DNA of 64,000 nt from Apus apus (Eukaryota > Chordata > Aves > Apodiformes > Apodidae), in assembly GCF_020740795.1 (NCBI RefSeq), contig NC_067285.1:75740342-75804341 (forward strand), in the 5' to 3' direction. The position numbers and the translations under genes are program-made. Under the pieces are notes generated by a model. The model worked only from the letters and a program-made list of their open reading frames with translations. It searched no databases and had not been told where the DNA came from. Shown one piece after another: positions 13,701 to 24,400 of this stretch (its first letter is position 1; every line of letters begins with the position of its first letter).

Positions 13701-15491
13701 TTAGAATATAATAAAATAAAAACCATTCAGGATTCTAATGCTGAAAATCATACTCCATAATGGTTTATAAGAAAGACTTTAGTCATCAAACAAATACCAA
13801 ATTCTCTATATGCAGTTTTTTAATATATCTCATTACATATTTTTTGGAGAACAAGATTTCAGTATCAACGTCCGGGTGATAAAATTATGATTTATCTTTA
13901 AACAGTCTAAATCGGTCATCGGTCATCAGAACCCTTTATCTGTATTGATTCGTGTTGTTGCCAGTAGATGTCCTCATTAACCACACAATTACTATACGAA
14001 AATTCATTTAGAAACAGTTAAAATCCAACATAGCTGAATAAAAACTATGTAAATTCTAAATCAATGGTTAACAAACCTCACTGAATTCACATTCAGCGGC
14101 AATTGTTGTGAAACAGATTATAAGGACTCCACAACGACAGTCCCAACATCTAGCTACAAACTGAGTACCTAGGACTACTGACGAGTTCACCAGGTTTTTC
14201 TTTTTGAAAGCTTCAGTGCATGGTTAACACACTGATACGTTGGGAATCTCTGGTATTCAGTAACATGAATTCTATTATTTCAGCATGAGAAAACTCTGTA
14301 GGATAAAACCTTTGAATGCTTGGACTCCTTAGAATCTAGGATGTCTCGATGGGTAGCCTGATTCATTAGCTTATCTATCAAACATTCATATGAGCATATA
14401 CAAATAGGCAAATGCCTATCTTCCAGCTGTCACGTTTCCTCTCATCTTTCCTTTTTAGGACTTTGGGTTTCATAATAAAACCGTTATAAGGATTCTCATT
14501 GCCAGGAGTGAGATTGACTTGATGAATATACGACAACGATACAAAGAGAGATATGGGAAATCACTCTTTCATGACATTAAAGTAAGTTTTTACACACTTA
14601 GGCATGTATTCAGCACTGGCACCACACAGACTGCCAAGTCCTACCAGAAAAACAGAGGGTTAATCTCCAGTGAAGCACTTTGTCTTAAAAAAAAAAAGAA
14701 ACACACATCACAAACAAATAAAAATGTATAAAAACAATAGCCAATAGCTTCTCTTCAACAGTTTATCTTCTCAGTGCCTCAGGCTGATTTAAGTAAATGA
14801 GCAGTGAATTCTCAGCTCACTCTCATTCCCTGTCTCTCCTCCACAGCAAGAGGAGGATACAAACAGGGCAGACTATGCTGAGGGATAGTTTGCATGAATA
14901 ATTTCTACAGCACCCGATACCATATTTTTTACACTGTCCTACAATGTTAGGCTGATACCACTTTTGAGCAAAACTGAGATAAATATCTGGTTTTATTCTT
15001 GCATGTAAATAGTATCAACCTTCAGGAAAACTATTTCTCTTGTACTCTTGCTCTTAAAAGAAAGCTCTTACACTAATTGTACAAAAATTAGTCTTGTTAA
15101 GACACTTTACCTTTTTTATATTGCTATAACCAACTATGAGATACACAGTAACTGCAAGAAATTACTTCGGATTTTTTTGTATTAAACTTCAGGAGTATTA
15201 ATTAGGTTTGATCCAACCTTTGAAAGGTACATTGCTACTAGGTGCTAAAGCAATAAAAGCCCAAGGTATGTGACATTTTAGAAACTTGACCTAGAATCCT
15301 TATGTAAACACTGTAATATTTTACAAAACCTTACAACATTAGTCTAGTCTTTGTCACACACCAATAGAAGAAAAATTCCTAAAGCGTATAGTCACAGAAA
15401 TGTTGATTTCTATTTCTTGCAGCACTTTGCTTCAGGGCATTATGAAAGTGCTTTACTTGCTATCTGTGCTGGGGATGCTGAAGATTATTAA
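1681..15491 (+). CDS. ANXA10: Annexin A10, exons 3-12 (5' end outside window)
   Basis: Ten exons join in one open frame: 1681-1775, 5760-5873, 6927-7017, 7862-7941, 9938-9991, 10103-10196, 11647-11742, 12362-12420, 14459-14581 and 15423-15491. They code 290 residues plus TAA, which equals human annexin A10 from residue 35 to its end, and exon sizes and phases fit the annexin pattern. All borders are AG/GT. Annexins are cytosolic proteins of four alpha-helical repeats that bind acidic membranes through calcium. In this member the type II calcium loops are degenerate. Repeat 1 reads GCEKD (its first Gly is not in the window), repeat 2 reads LKGVDTEE where active annexins have K-G-x-G-T, and repeats 3 and 4 have no G-x-G-T. 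This agrees with the known loss of calcium sites in annexin A10. The first two coding exons were not found in bases 1-1680 and must lie upstream. Identity is firm from residue-level similarity throughout. Confidence 0.95.
1776..5759 (+). other. ANXA10: ANXA10 intron without recognised content
   Basis: AT-rich intron sequence. Apart from short AAAT runs (about 3530-3545 and 4430-4448) I see no gene, RNA or repeat that I can name. The small open frames here have no family resemblance. Confidence 0.6.
5760..5873 (+). CDS. ANXA10: ANXA10 exon, end of repeat 1
   Basis: The 114-bp exon lies between ttctcaag and gtactt. It codes [17 protein letters not shown] through [11 protein letters not shown], the C-terminal helices of repeat 1 and the link to repeat 2. 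Confidence 0.95.
6927..7017 (+). CDS. ANXA10: ANXA10 exon, repeat 2 with degenerate calcium loop
   Basis: The 91-bp exon codes [18 protein letters not shown] and onward. The loop that binds calcium in other annexins reads GVDTEE. The donor gtaatc is followed within about three bases by a truncated CR1 element. Confidence 0.93.
7019..7232 (+). mobile_element. Short CR1 3' fragment next to splice donor
   Basis: About 214 bp match the end of CR1 from atcagaaaaa (7021) through the ggttggactagatgatcttt block to a gattctgtgattctg tail. The 5' junction lies at intron position +2 to +4 after the ANXA10 exon ending at 7017. Confidence 0.9.
7862..7941 (+). CDS. ANXA10: ANXA10 exon, end of repeat 2
   Basis: The 80-bp exon follows ttttaacctag and precedes gtactg. 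It codes [19 protein letters not shown] and ends LINLAQ, the last helices of repeat 2. Confidence 0.94.
7942..9937 (+). other. ANXA10: ANXA10 intron with homopolymer tract
   Basis: AT-rich intron. The only structure I see is a T-run followed by eleven G near 8650-8700. No gene or named repeat is recognised. Confidence 0.55.
8660..8700. repeat. poly(T)-poly(G) tract
   Basis: A run of T with one C interruption is followed directly by eleven G at 8690-8700. It reads as C11 then A-rich on the other strand. Tract length may be uncertain in the assembly. Confidence 0.85.
9938..9991 (+). CDS. ANXA10: ANXA10 exon, linker between repeats 2 and 3
   Basis: The 54-bp exon codes [18 protein letters not shown], the linker between the two annexin halves and the start of repeat 3. 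The acceptor is cccccag and the donor gtaaat. Confidence 0.93.
10103..10196 (+). CDS. ANXA10: ANXA10 exon, repeat 3
   Basis: The 94-bp exon codes [16 protein letters not shown] through YQQLWM and ends one base into a codon. The repeat has no G-x-G-T loop. Confidence 0.94.
11647..11742 (+). CDS. ANXA10: ANXA10 exon, repeat 3 end
   Basis: The 96-bp exon follows ccctgcaag. It codes [18 protein letters not shown] and ends in YFQELLVAI. It starts by finishing a split codon and ends one base into the next. Confidence 0.95.
12362..12420 (+). CDS. ANXA10: ANXA10 exon, repeat 3/4 junction
   Basis: The 59-bp exon codes [19 protein letters not shown] after a split valine codon. The acceptor is ttctctcctag and the donor is a consensus gtaagt. 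Confidence 0.95.
12421..14458 (+). other. ANXA10: ANXA10 intron without recognised content
   Basis: Mostly AT-rich intron. A locally less AT-rich patch around 13200-13320 has short CTG/CAG-like runs but no coding or repeat identity that I can support. Confidence 0.5.
14459..14581 (+). CDS. ANXA10: ANXA10 exon, repeat 4
   Basis: The 123-bp exon codes [18 protein letters not shown] and runs to KSLFHDIK, the main part of annexin repeat 4. It is bounded by cctttttag and gtaagt. Confidence 0.95.
15423..15491 (+). CDS. ANXA10: ANXA10 terminal coding exon
   Basis: This codes [18 protein letters not shown] and ends EDY then TAA, the usual annexin C-terminus. The 3' UTR follows. Confidence 0.95.
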   Translation, partial: HFASGHYESALLAICAGDAEDY

Positions 15492-15830
15492 TGAAGAAGA
15501 TGAACTTTGAAAGCTGTATAAATCTATTTTAAATAGAAATTGAAGCAATACACTAATTGTAGGAGATCCCTATTCTACAGAACAATCAGTGCTATACATT
15601 TGCTAGTATTAAATCTTTCCTGAGAGAGGAAAAATGTTGGAAGGAGCATGGTTTTATCCCTAGTTCTAATTATTATTTCTGTTTCTACAATTAATGTAAA
15701 ATAATTAAGCAAGTAGTAAAGTAACTGTGTAAGCGTATGTTTATCATTTAGTCTTGCATCGTACCAAACATTAGACAATAGGCTCTGGAAGAACATATTC
15801 ACTTCTACACTGGAGAGAAAAAAAAATAAA
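15492..15830 (+). other. ANXA10: Probable ANXA10 3' UTR
   Basis: AT-rich non-coding sequence follows the TAA. The first clear AATAAA is at about 15825-15830, and a second lies at 16678-16683. Either could be the poly(A) signal; the exact 3' end cannot be seen. Confidence 0.45.
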
Positions 15831-17099
15831 TCCTTAATTTACCTTCAGCAGCCTGTTTTCTTCCTTTACTTTTGTTTTTTCTTTCCCATCTGTTATACCT
15901 CATGTTTTATGCTCTCAAACATCACTGGTTTAGTTACTATCAAACAAAGCAATTGCCCCAATCTGTTGTTAGCAACTCAGCAAAGAGTCCTTTTGTATTC
16001 TGTTTCATTTAGCCCACACACTTAAAATGCATTTCCCTTTTTCCATTTGGAACGAAAGAAAAAATTACAGTAAGGTATCCCAAACCATTCTTGATCTAGT
16101 ACCACACACTGGAAACCCCTGGAAGACAAAGCATTACATAGCTGTGATCAGAGGAGTTCCAGAGGACTAAACTCTGAAATTCCATTTGTGCCTCTCATTT
16201 TCATCATTAATTGAATATGAACCTTCAGAGCACTTCAGTATTTCCAGGATGCCCCAAATGGTGTAACTGAGGAGTTGACTAGTAGTAGGTAACACTGCAC
16301 CTCAAAATCGGGCTGAAGGATGTGTATCACTCCTCCGAATTCCAGCAAAGACAGCCCGACATCTGGTGACAACTCATACTGCAATGGGGAAAGGTGGCAG
16401 AGCCCAGCCTCAAGTCCTCATCCCACAGGAAAACATGACGCTTCTTTTCAATACCCTGATTCCATTCAGTTCAGCCTATGGATGAGACTTCCCAGTCCAC
16501 ATGTTTGTATCCCCTGTCAGTCTCTTCTGTAAACAGGGATAGGTAAGGGAAAATGTGGTAATATGCACTAAAATAACTTTGTCTCCTGCAGCTACCAGGT
16601 TTCCAACTTGACAGAGACATCTGGTATCTTTTTTTTTTTAAGTAAGTTGTCTCTGCCAGAACAGCTCAGCACAACTGAATAAAGCGCTACCATAAAAACA
16701 TACAAGTACGTGGTTCCTTTATGCTGTTTGCACCTGCACCGTCCCCCAGCCTGTGAAAATAACATTATTTTTAGTCTATCTTGCTTTTTTTGCAGATGCT
16801 TACTTTATGTTACAAATTATTTATTTACAGTAAACTTAGCACTTCAGTTGAGTCCTTCTTGAGTTTCATAGAACCACTTGGAAAAGACCCTTGGGATCAC
16901 CGAGTCCAACCATCATCCCTACTCTACAGAGTTCGCCCCTAAACCATATCCACCAGCACCACATCATTTAAAAATATTTCAAGCGGATAATGTAGTAGTT
17001 AAGCTTTAACTTTGGGAAAAACAGCTCTGGGTGGAAGAATAAAAATGGGACCGAGATGAGCACTACTCCAATTTGTCAGCATGAGTAAAACCTTGAGTC
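15831..17099. other. Intergenic spacer between ANXA10 and the TRIM gene
   Basis: No gene is recognised here. It holds a small reverse CR1 relic near 16867-16968 and a second possible poly(A) signal at 16678-16683. The CpG island of the next gene starts at about 17100. Confidence 0.55.
16867..16968 (-). mobile_element. CR1 3'-end relic, reverse
   Basis: The stretch catagaaccacttggaaaa, then gatcaccgagtccaaccatc and the accagcaccacatc end, is the reverse complement of a CR1 3' terminus. It is short and decayed. Confidence 0.7.
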
Positions 17100-18420
17100 C
17101 TATTATGATTCTGAATGCCTGGTGAGAGGTACCCAGTAGCAGCCGCACCTCGGCACTGCGGAGCTGCTCCGCGGCAACTCCGCACAGCTGCGGACAGCAG
17201 CAAGGGCCCCTCCCTCCGTGCTGCAAACGCCTCGCTAACGCGCCGCTTCCCACCAGAGGCGCTCCCCAGCCGCCCTCGCAACGCGCAGAGCGGGAACTCC
17301 CCGGAAAAACCGTCACAAAAGGGCGGCAGCGCCGCAGGGCCCGGCGCGCCCCGGCGGCCGCAGCGCTCACGCCCCGAGAGGGAGATGGGCGCCAGTGCCC
17401 CCGCCCCGGGCAGCCGTGTGCCCAGCGCCGGGGACACGCCGACAGCTCCCACCGGGACCGCTCCAACCCCGGCCGGGCACATCCCGGCTGCCCCGCGCCC
17501 CGCCCCGGGGCCCCGGCTCACGCCCCGGCCCGTCCTGATTGGGAGCGGGCGGTGTCAGTCCCGCGCCTTCCCCAATCGCCACCGCGCCGCTCCTTGCCTC
17601 TCCCCCCGCTGCCGGGTTCCACTTCCTGGGAAGTTGACGGTTGGTAGCGGGGGCTGGAGTTTGCGGCTCGTAGAGCTCGGTTCTCCCGCCGTGGTCCAGC
17701 GGCGCCTCGCTGCCGCGGAGCTGGAGGCAGCGGGAGAGCGGGAGGAGCCGGGGGCTCTCAGCCAGCCCGCCCGCCAGCCGGAGGCGGGGCAGCAGGAGCG
17801 GCGGCCGGCTGCCTGCCTGACGCAGATGGAGGCCAGCCTGACGTGCGCCGTCTGCCTGTCCCTCTTCGAGGAGCCGGTGACGCTGCCGCTGTGTTCGCAC
17901 AACTTCTGCCGGGACTGCGTGCTGGAGTGCCTGGCCTCGGCCGAGGCCGCCCGGCTGCAGCAGCAGCGGGGCCAGGGGCAGGCCCGCCTCTCCCGGGGCG
18001 CGGCGGGGCCGGGCGGCGGCGCGGCGGGCGCCCGGGTGTCGTGCCCGCTCTGCAGGAAGCTGTGCCCGCTGCCCCGCGGCGGCGCCGCCGCGCTGCCCGT
18101 CAACACCACCCTGGCCGAGGTGGTCAAGCTGTACCGCTCCGGCACGGCGGGGGCCGCCAAGGCGGGGGAGGGAGAGCCGGCGCCTGGCCTGCTCTCCCCG
18201 CTGGCCCTCGGGGGAACCTGCCAGAAGCACCCGAGCCGTCCGGTGCAGCTCTACTGCCGGATGTGCCGCCAGGCGGGCTGCGGGCAGTGCATCTCTGAGG
18301 ACCACCAAGGCATCTTCCACTCCGTCAACCTCATAGACACCGTGTACCAGGAGGAAAAAGTAAGCGCGGCGCCGCTTCTTCGCCTCGGGGCTCCGGGTGG
18401 GAGGTCGGGCTGCCCCACGG
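17100..18420 (+). promoter_or_regulatory. CpG island and probable promoter of the TRIM gene
   Basis: GC and CpG content rise abruptly from about 17100 to about 18400 in an otherwise AT-rich window. The island covers the first coding exon. Upstream of the ATG are GC boxes (for example near 17400 and 17495), a reversed CCAAT box at 17538-17543, a CCAAT at 17572-17576, and TTC-N4-GAA (STAT-like) at 17623-17632. There is no clear TATA box, as is usual for CpG-island promoters. Factor binding is inferred from motifs only, and the start site is not resolved. Confidence 0.75.
17826..18359 (+). CDS. TRIM gene exon 1: RING and B-box 2
   Basis: The 178-codon exon ends ...VYQEEK before gtaagc. It codes both zinc-binding domains. 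The RING loop between C31 and C73 is 41 residues and Ala/Gly/Gln-rich, longer than usual for TRIM proteins. Confidence 0.9.
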
Positions 18421-21400
18421 GGTATCCTGCCGGTCGCGGGTTGCCTTCCCGTGGGAACGCAGTGTGTCGGGCAGGCGGGAGGCAGCGAGGCCGTGTGCTG
18501 CTTTGAACCGGGAGCGAGCACTTGTTCGTGGGCTGCTGGGGGTGCCTTCCCCTGCTGCCGTCAGACTCCATCCTCCTCCTGCCAGGGGACGTTAACAGTA
18601 TCAGCAGATCTGAACCAAACATCCCAAAGCACTTTAAGAGCTGGGGACTTTTCGCTTGGCTTTTGGGGCGTCGTTTTGGTATTTTTTTCAACTATAGAGA
18701 CTTCCAGTCTGCTGGAAAAGCACACTGATGCTAAGAGTTAATTGCATGTCTGAATCCAGTTTTCTGAAGTTCAGGAAGAACTACTAGGTTAGTCTTACTA
18801 GCAAAAGAGCCCACACCCAGATTTTTATATTTTTTTTTGTGTAGGCTCTCTGAGTTGGCATAAGTAATTTGGGTCACAGATAATTACATATTTAGAAATA
18901 GATGGCTTAGGCAACTAATAATAAACTTTAAAAGCAGAATGCGTTCCTGTTTGCACAAAGAAAGCAAGTGTTTGGCCTAATGGCCAGTTGCAGTGGCAGT
19001 AGTTGTGATTTTTTTGCCACAACAACTACTATTTGGATAGAATGAGCTTTTCATGCCCTATAAAAATTGGGTGCAGGCTGCAAGGTCGTACAGCATTCCG
19101 CTGTGCGGTAATTGAAGCAATTGCAGGGCAGTGATGAAGAGTATGGGTAGAAGAGTTTAAGTTCAGCACTGACCATTCTCTCAGCCAGAGGCTGCTTTTG
19201 CACGGCGTGTCCTCCTGCCTCTCTAATGACCATTTGCATGCAAGTCGTGAGACGAGGGGAAAACGGTCTTTGCAGTAGAATTCCTGTGTCAAATTTAGTG
19301 ATAATGTAGTGAGGCCAAGGAGGGGAAAAACGGTGACAATCTTGACTTAAAACAAAACAGAAATAACTGTTATGGACAGCTTTCTACCTTATCAATGTGA
19401 GGCAAAAAAAAAAGTGACTATCGCACCGTTGCTTGTCAATCGGGAACAGCATTAAAACTTACATTGTGATAGGTGCGTGTGTGTGAGGAGGGAGCTTGAA
19501 AAAAAAAAAAAGACTGAGGGAAGCAGTGTTTTAACTGTACGGTAACCCTACAGCCATTCTAGAAATATGTATTGCAACTGAGCCTAAAAACATTACTTAG
19601 AGAAAGAGAGATAGTAAAAGGAAGTTTGTGTACTGATCCAGAAAAGTGTTAAGTTTAATATGTTGTACAGAACCTCCCATGCTGTGAGTCTCAATAACCA
19701 CTGTAATGTAGTTCTTTTATGGAGTGGATAAAATTGTAGTAAGCGTTTCATTTGTCTTGCAGTTAACCTTCTTCAGCAGTCTGAAAAAAATGAGAATAAT
19801 AAATGAGAAGCTGATGAATGAAATATCAAGTCAACCAAATGATACAGATGTGAGTTAAAGATGCTGGTTATTTTATATATATATGTATTGGTATTTGTTT
19901 TTCTTCTCATGCTTGAGTAATCGTAACATGGAGCACACTGGAGTTTCTTGTGGCATTGATGTGCTCTGGGCATACTTAGGGAGGTGACTCCATGTAGACA
20001 TGGCTACTGCATTTTCATCTGGTTTTATGTTCTCGTGCTTCTAGGTGGTGCTGAACAATGATGCAGATATAATTGCACTGGAATTTGGAGAAATTTTCAA
20101 AACTCTGGAAAAGAAGAAATGGCAATTGCTAGAAGATGTTGAAAATCAAAGAACAAAAAAGGAGAAGGAATTTCAGATTTGGAAGAAAATGAAGGAAGCT
20201 CACAAGAAGACCATTGAAAATTTTTTGAAGGATTGCGATAAGCTTGTCCATGAGTGTGATCCTCAGCGTTTCCTGGAGGTGATGGCATTTTTTATGTTGG
20301 ATAATGAATGTCAAATGTCATGTAAAGCCTGCATATTCTAGATTATGATTTCCTAGATCAGGAAAAACAAATTCAACAAACAAAAAAGACAGACTAAAAT
20401 TACCTAATGCTTCATACTTCTTAATTTTTTTATTTTTTTTTTTGTCATTTTAGAAAGGTCTGGAATGATTTCTTTGCAGCTTATCAGTGATACTTGGTAA
20501 ACTCAGTAGACACTTATTTTCTTTACTGAAAACTAATGAAATTAGTATTGACTGTATAGCTGCAACACTCACTGTATTAAGCTGCCAGATTGAAAGTAAG
20601 CTACGTTGGTGCTGGATAGGGAGTTATTTACTTGTACTGCCTTCAGAATTGTCTCATGTTTAGTTCGTTTTCCATATTTGTTTTCAAATGCTATGTGTAC
20701 TAAGCATTTCCATTGCATTTTTAAACCTGCAAGACATTAAAATTGCCTTCTGGGGAAGGATTTGAGCCAGAATCAGTAACTTGTCCGTACTGCACAGGGG
20801 AGTACTTGTGTTGGGATAACTGAACTAAGGTGGTTTTAAGGATTTTAAAACCTGCTGTAAACTTTGCACCAAGCTGTGCAATGGAGATAAAGCAGCCTAA
20901 TCAAAGGTGGCCTAGATGCTTCCAACACACACTGTACTAGATGGTATATGCACTTCTGTATGCAAGACCCTGAACGTCTTTCTTATAGTGTTTAAGGGAA
21001 TTAGAGAGGAAAACACTGTTTCTGATTTAGGAGATAAATGTTAGAGGAACCCGAGACGCAAGCTTAAGCTTCACTGTTACCTAAGCTAGTGTAGACCTTT
21101 TCATCTTTATGCCAAACACTGTGGCTGCAGTTGTATGGAATATTGGCAGATGGTAGATATAAGGCAAAGTCCTTAACTACTGAATTGAGTGTTTAACTTC
21201 AAGGCTTATGTTTTCCTGGTGGTTTCTGCAATGGGTCTTTTTGCTGCCTTCAGATAAATGAGAACCTAAAAAAGTACTTAGTGTTTGACTAAGTTTCTCT
21301 TAACAACTCCTTAAGGAAAATTTCACTTTTACTCGGAGTAAAAGCAGCTTCCACTTTCAGAAGAAATACTCTGACTCCAGTGATTGGTATGCTTTAAATG

Positions 21401-24400
21401 TAGCACCTTCCAGCCTGCCACCCATTACAGTACACAACTCATTTCAGTGAGGTGGGGTTTGTTGTTGTTACTTTAAGACTTGGTACAGTCAGATCACCAG
21501 GTTTTTATAGGGAAGCAGCCAGTCTATAATCTAGTAATTTTTTTTAATTTTCATCTCCCATTCTTTGGGATGTGTCACTTGACTACAGCACTTCATACTG
21601 CCATTATCTGTCTGGTTTAAAATTAAAAGGCATTTTTTTTAATCTTGGTGTAATAGAAGAGATTCAAAATAGTTTTTCATCTGAATATTTATCAATACCT
21701 GAACATCTGAAATAGAGTAGAAAACTATGCGTGTCATGATTAATTATTTAAATGCCTTCATTTGGCTCTGAAGGAGTTTTTTTACATAGAATGATACACG
21801 CCCCAGACATAATTTAATTTTTTTATACTCTTTGTTTGTTTGGGGTTTTTTTAACACTAACACGTTTATTGCCTATAGTTCTGTGAAATGAAGACAGGGA
21901 GTTCAGTCTGAAGTATTTTGATAAAGCAATTTTCGGAGTTGGAGGAAAACTCGTATCTTACAAATTCTTGTTTTATTTATAGGTGGCCTGTGGCTTGAAT
22001 ACAAGGTATGTATCTTTTTTTTTTTTTTTTTTTTACATGCTTTGTTAGTTCTATAGTGTAATTTTAAGCTTAAAAACAATAAAAGAGTTAGTTTGGATAT
22101 GGCCAGATATAGCAAGTTAAAATTAAAACGGTATTTATTACTTAAGACATTATAATACACTCAGATTTTTTCGATGCTCTGTATTCCAAATTTTAGGAAA
22201 TGTGTCAAGAATTTTAGTGCTATTTTTTCTGGTATTAGAGTTAATCAGTCTTTGTCAGTCCCTTACAAAAACTGAGTATAGGAATTGATTAATACATAGT
22301 GACTGGATATTTTTAGATACCTTATCTGTAATTGGGAACACTGAAGCATGCCTGGATCTTTTAGAGAAATTTTTAAGTTTAAGAGCATTAATTTTAAACT
22401 TTAGGTTCTGCAGTGTCTTCATTTTTGTGTTTGCAGTGCACCTACCCTGTGTATTTCTTTCTAAAAATTCTTAATACTTTATAAGCAGAATTTAAGAGAG
22501 AATATTGGAAATGGAGCTTTTGAAAATACGTTCTGGTCTAGACTAATGTTAGCGATGCACTCTGAAGAAAGTATAATTTAGATTCAGGTATAGTACACTA
22601 AGAAAAGTGGGGGGCTTTAATCTTGTTGCTCAACTGCCAGCACTACTACTTGCAATTTTCATTGTGTATGAAACCTAATTCAACTGACTCCTCAAGTAGT
22701 AGTGTCTAAGAAAAAAAATTAGGATACTTGACATTTTATTGAAGACTTTTTTTTTCTTATTTCTTCTCCCCTCTTCATGGTTTCTTTATTTGTTTTGGGT
22801 TTGTTTTGCTTTTTTTTAATTAGGTAGGTGTAATTTAGTTGGCATGTGAGCCTTAGGAATAGTGTTTAAGTTTGTGTTTTGTTGGGTTTTTTTACATTTC
22901 CAGAATGAAGACTCAGCTTGACCTGATGAATATAGCATCCAGCTATGAAAAACCACCAGAGTATACTCAGAAGAAGATGGATATCAAACCTGTGGTTAAT
23001 GAAATCTTGGCTTTGAAGTTAATGCCTGTTAATGTAGGCATTGTTAAAGGTAGGGAAGAAGTCCTTTCACTATAGGACAAGATTGAGGAACTCTAGGAAC
23101 CTGCAAAAATGGTAGAACTAATTGCTAATAAACAATTTGCATGGCAAAAGTATGCAAGTGTTCAGAAAGTGCTTGAGCAAATTAGTGGATGGTAAAATCA
23201 TGAAGGGGTTTGAAATGCATTTTATGAAAGTGCTTTCTCTAGAAACTCTCTAGGCTGTGTTTTTTGGAAGTTGGGAAGGTATCATAGTTTTTCTATACAA
23301 CCAGTATCACCACTGTCAGAAGTGTCCTGCTGAACGAGTTCGCTATTTGTTGTAGTGTGATGTGTACATAAATTATGCTCTGATTAAATGTTTTTACCTC
23401 ATAGGAGAAAGATGATAGGTTTTGTGCCAGGGCAGGCAACTCCAGGCAATTAGAAAACTTCCTATATGGGCCTTTTGCTTTATATCACAGAAGTTTAAAG
23501 AAGTATCACTTAGGGCAATATACTTTTGTTCTTAATTGGAATCTATGCTTAGATGCACAGAAATCTTTAAATATTTTCCATACTTAATATGCTTTCCATC
23601 AGTATTCTTGTATTCTTTCTAATAGATATACCTTCTGGAGGAACTGAGAACTCAACAAAAAACACTCTGTTTAAAACTAACACAAAGCAATGGCGGGACC
23701 AGAAGAATATAACCAACACATTTCTTGTAAGTTATTGACTATGGGTCTACAACACTGTACTGTTTTGTTTAGTTTGTCTTATGAAAATGACCTGTAATCT
23801 CTGCTGCAAAACATTTTTCAGCCTGTAGCAGGGCAGGAGGAAGCCCTATCAGATGGCAGCAGGATCTGTACTCGCTTAATGTCAATATCAGAAATGTCAG
23901 CGTTTCAAAACATGAGTCACGAGGTATGATTAAATGTCTGTTGTAAGTATGGCTAAGTTACTACGTGTTGTGACACAACTTTCTAAGTAAGCTTTTATCA
24001 CCTTTTTCAGTTTCCGTAGTAGAAAGATACCCTTCCAATTCTAGAACATAAATCTGACTAGGTTATTAAAGCTGTCAGGATTTTACTCTTCTTTCTTCAG
24101 AAAGCTGGAACTTAATCTTACTACTGACTTTAAATACTTATTTTTCTATTTTAGTGTAACTTTTTGAGTCACATCTCTAGCTTTCTAATGCAAATAAGCT
24201 TCTTTTGCCTATTTGAAGAAGTCATCTGCCTGCGTTCTGTTTTTTGAAGATAAATAGTATTTGCTCTTCTAAGACTACTTAAATTCCCAGTAATTTGACA
24301 CGAAACTGAATCCAGTCTCTTTTGTTTCACTTCCAATTATCTGGTTCTACAAATATTTTTTAATTCACAAGCAATTCCATTTGATGGCTGAGTAAGTGTT

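Noticed and set aside
17115-17825. The open frame continues upstream of the chosen TRIM start to an ATG at 17115
   Set aside because: The upstream part is Pro/Ala/Arg-rich text from a CpG island with no domain. The RING begins six residues after the ATG at 17826, which is typical for TRIM proteins.
16999-18521. Long minus-strand open frames across the CpG island
   Set aside because: They are opposite-strand shadows of GC-rich sequence and show only Pro/Ala/Arg/Gly-rich text. The plus strand has a clear RING and B-box.
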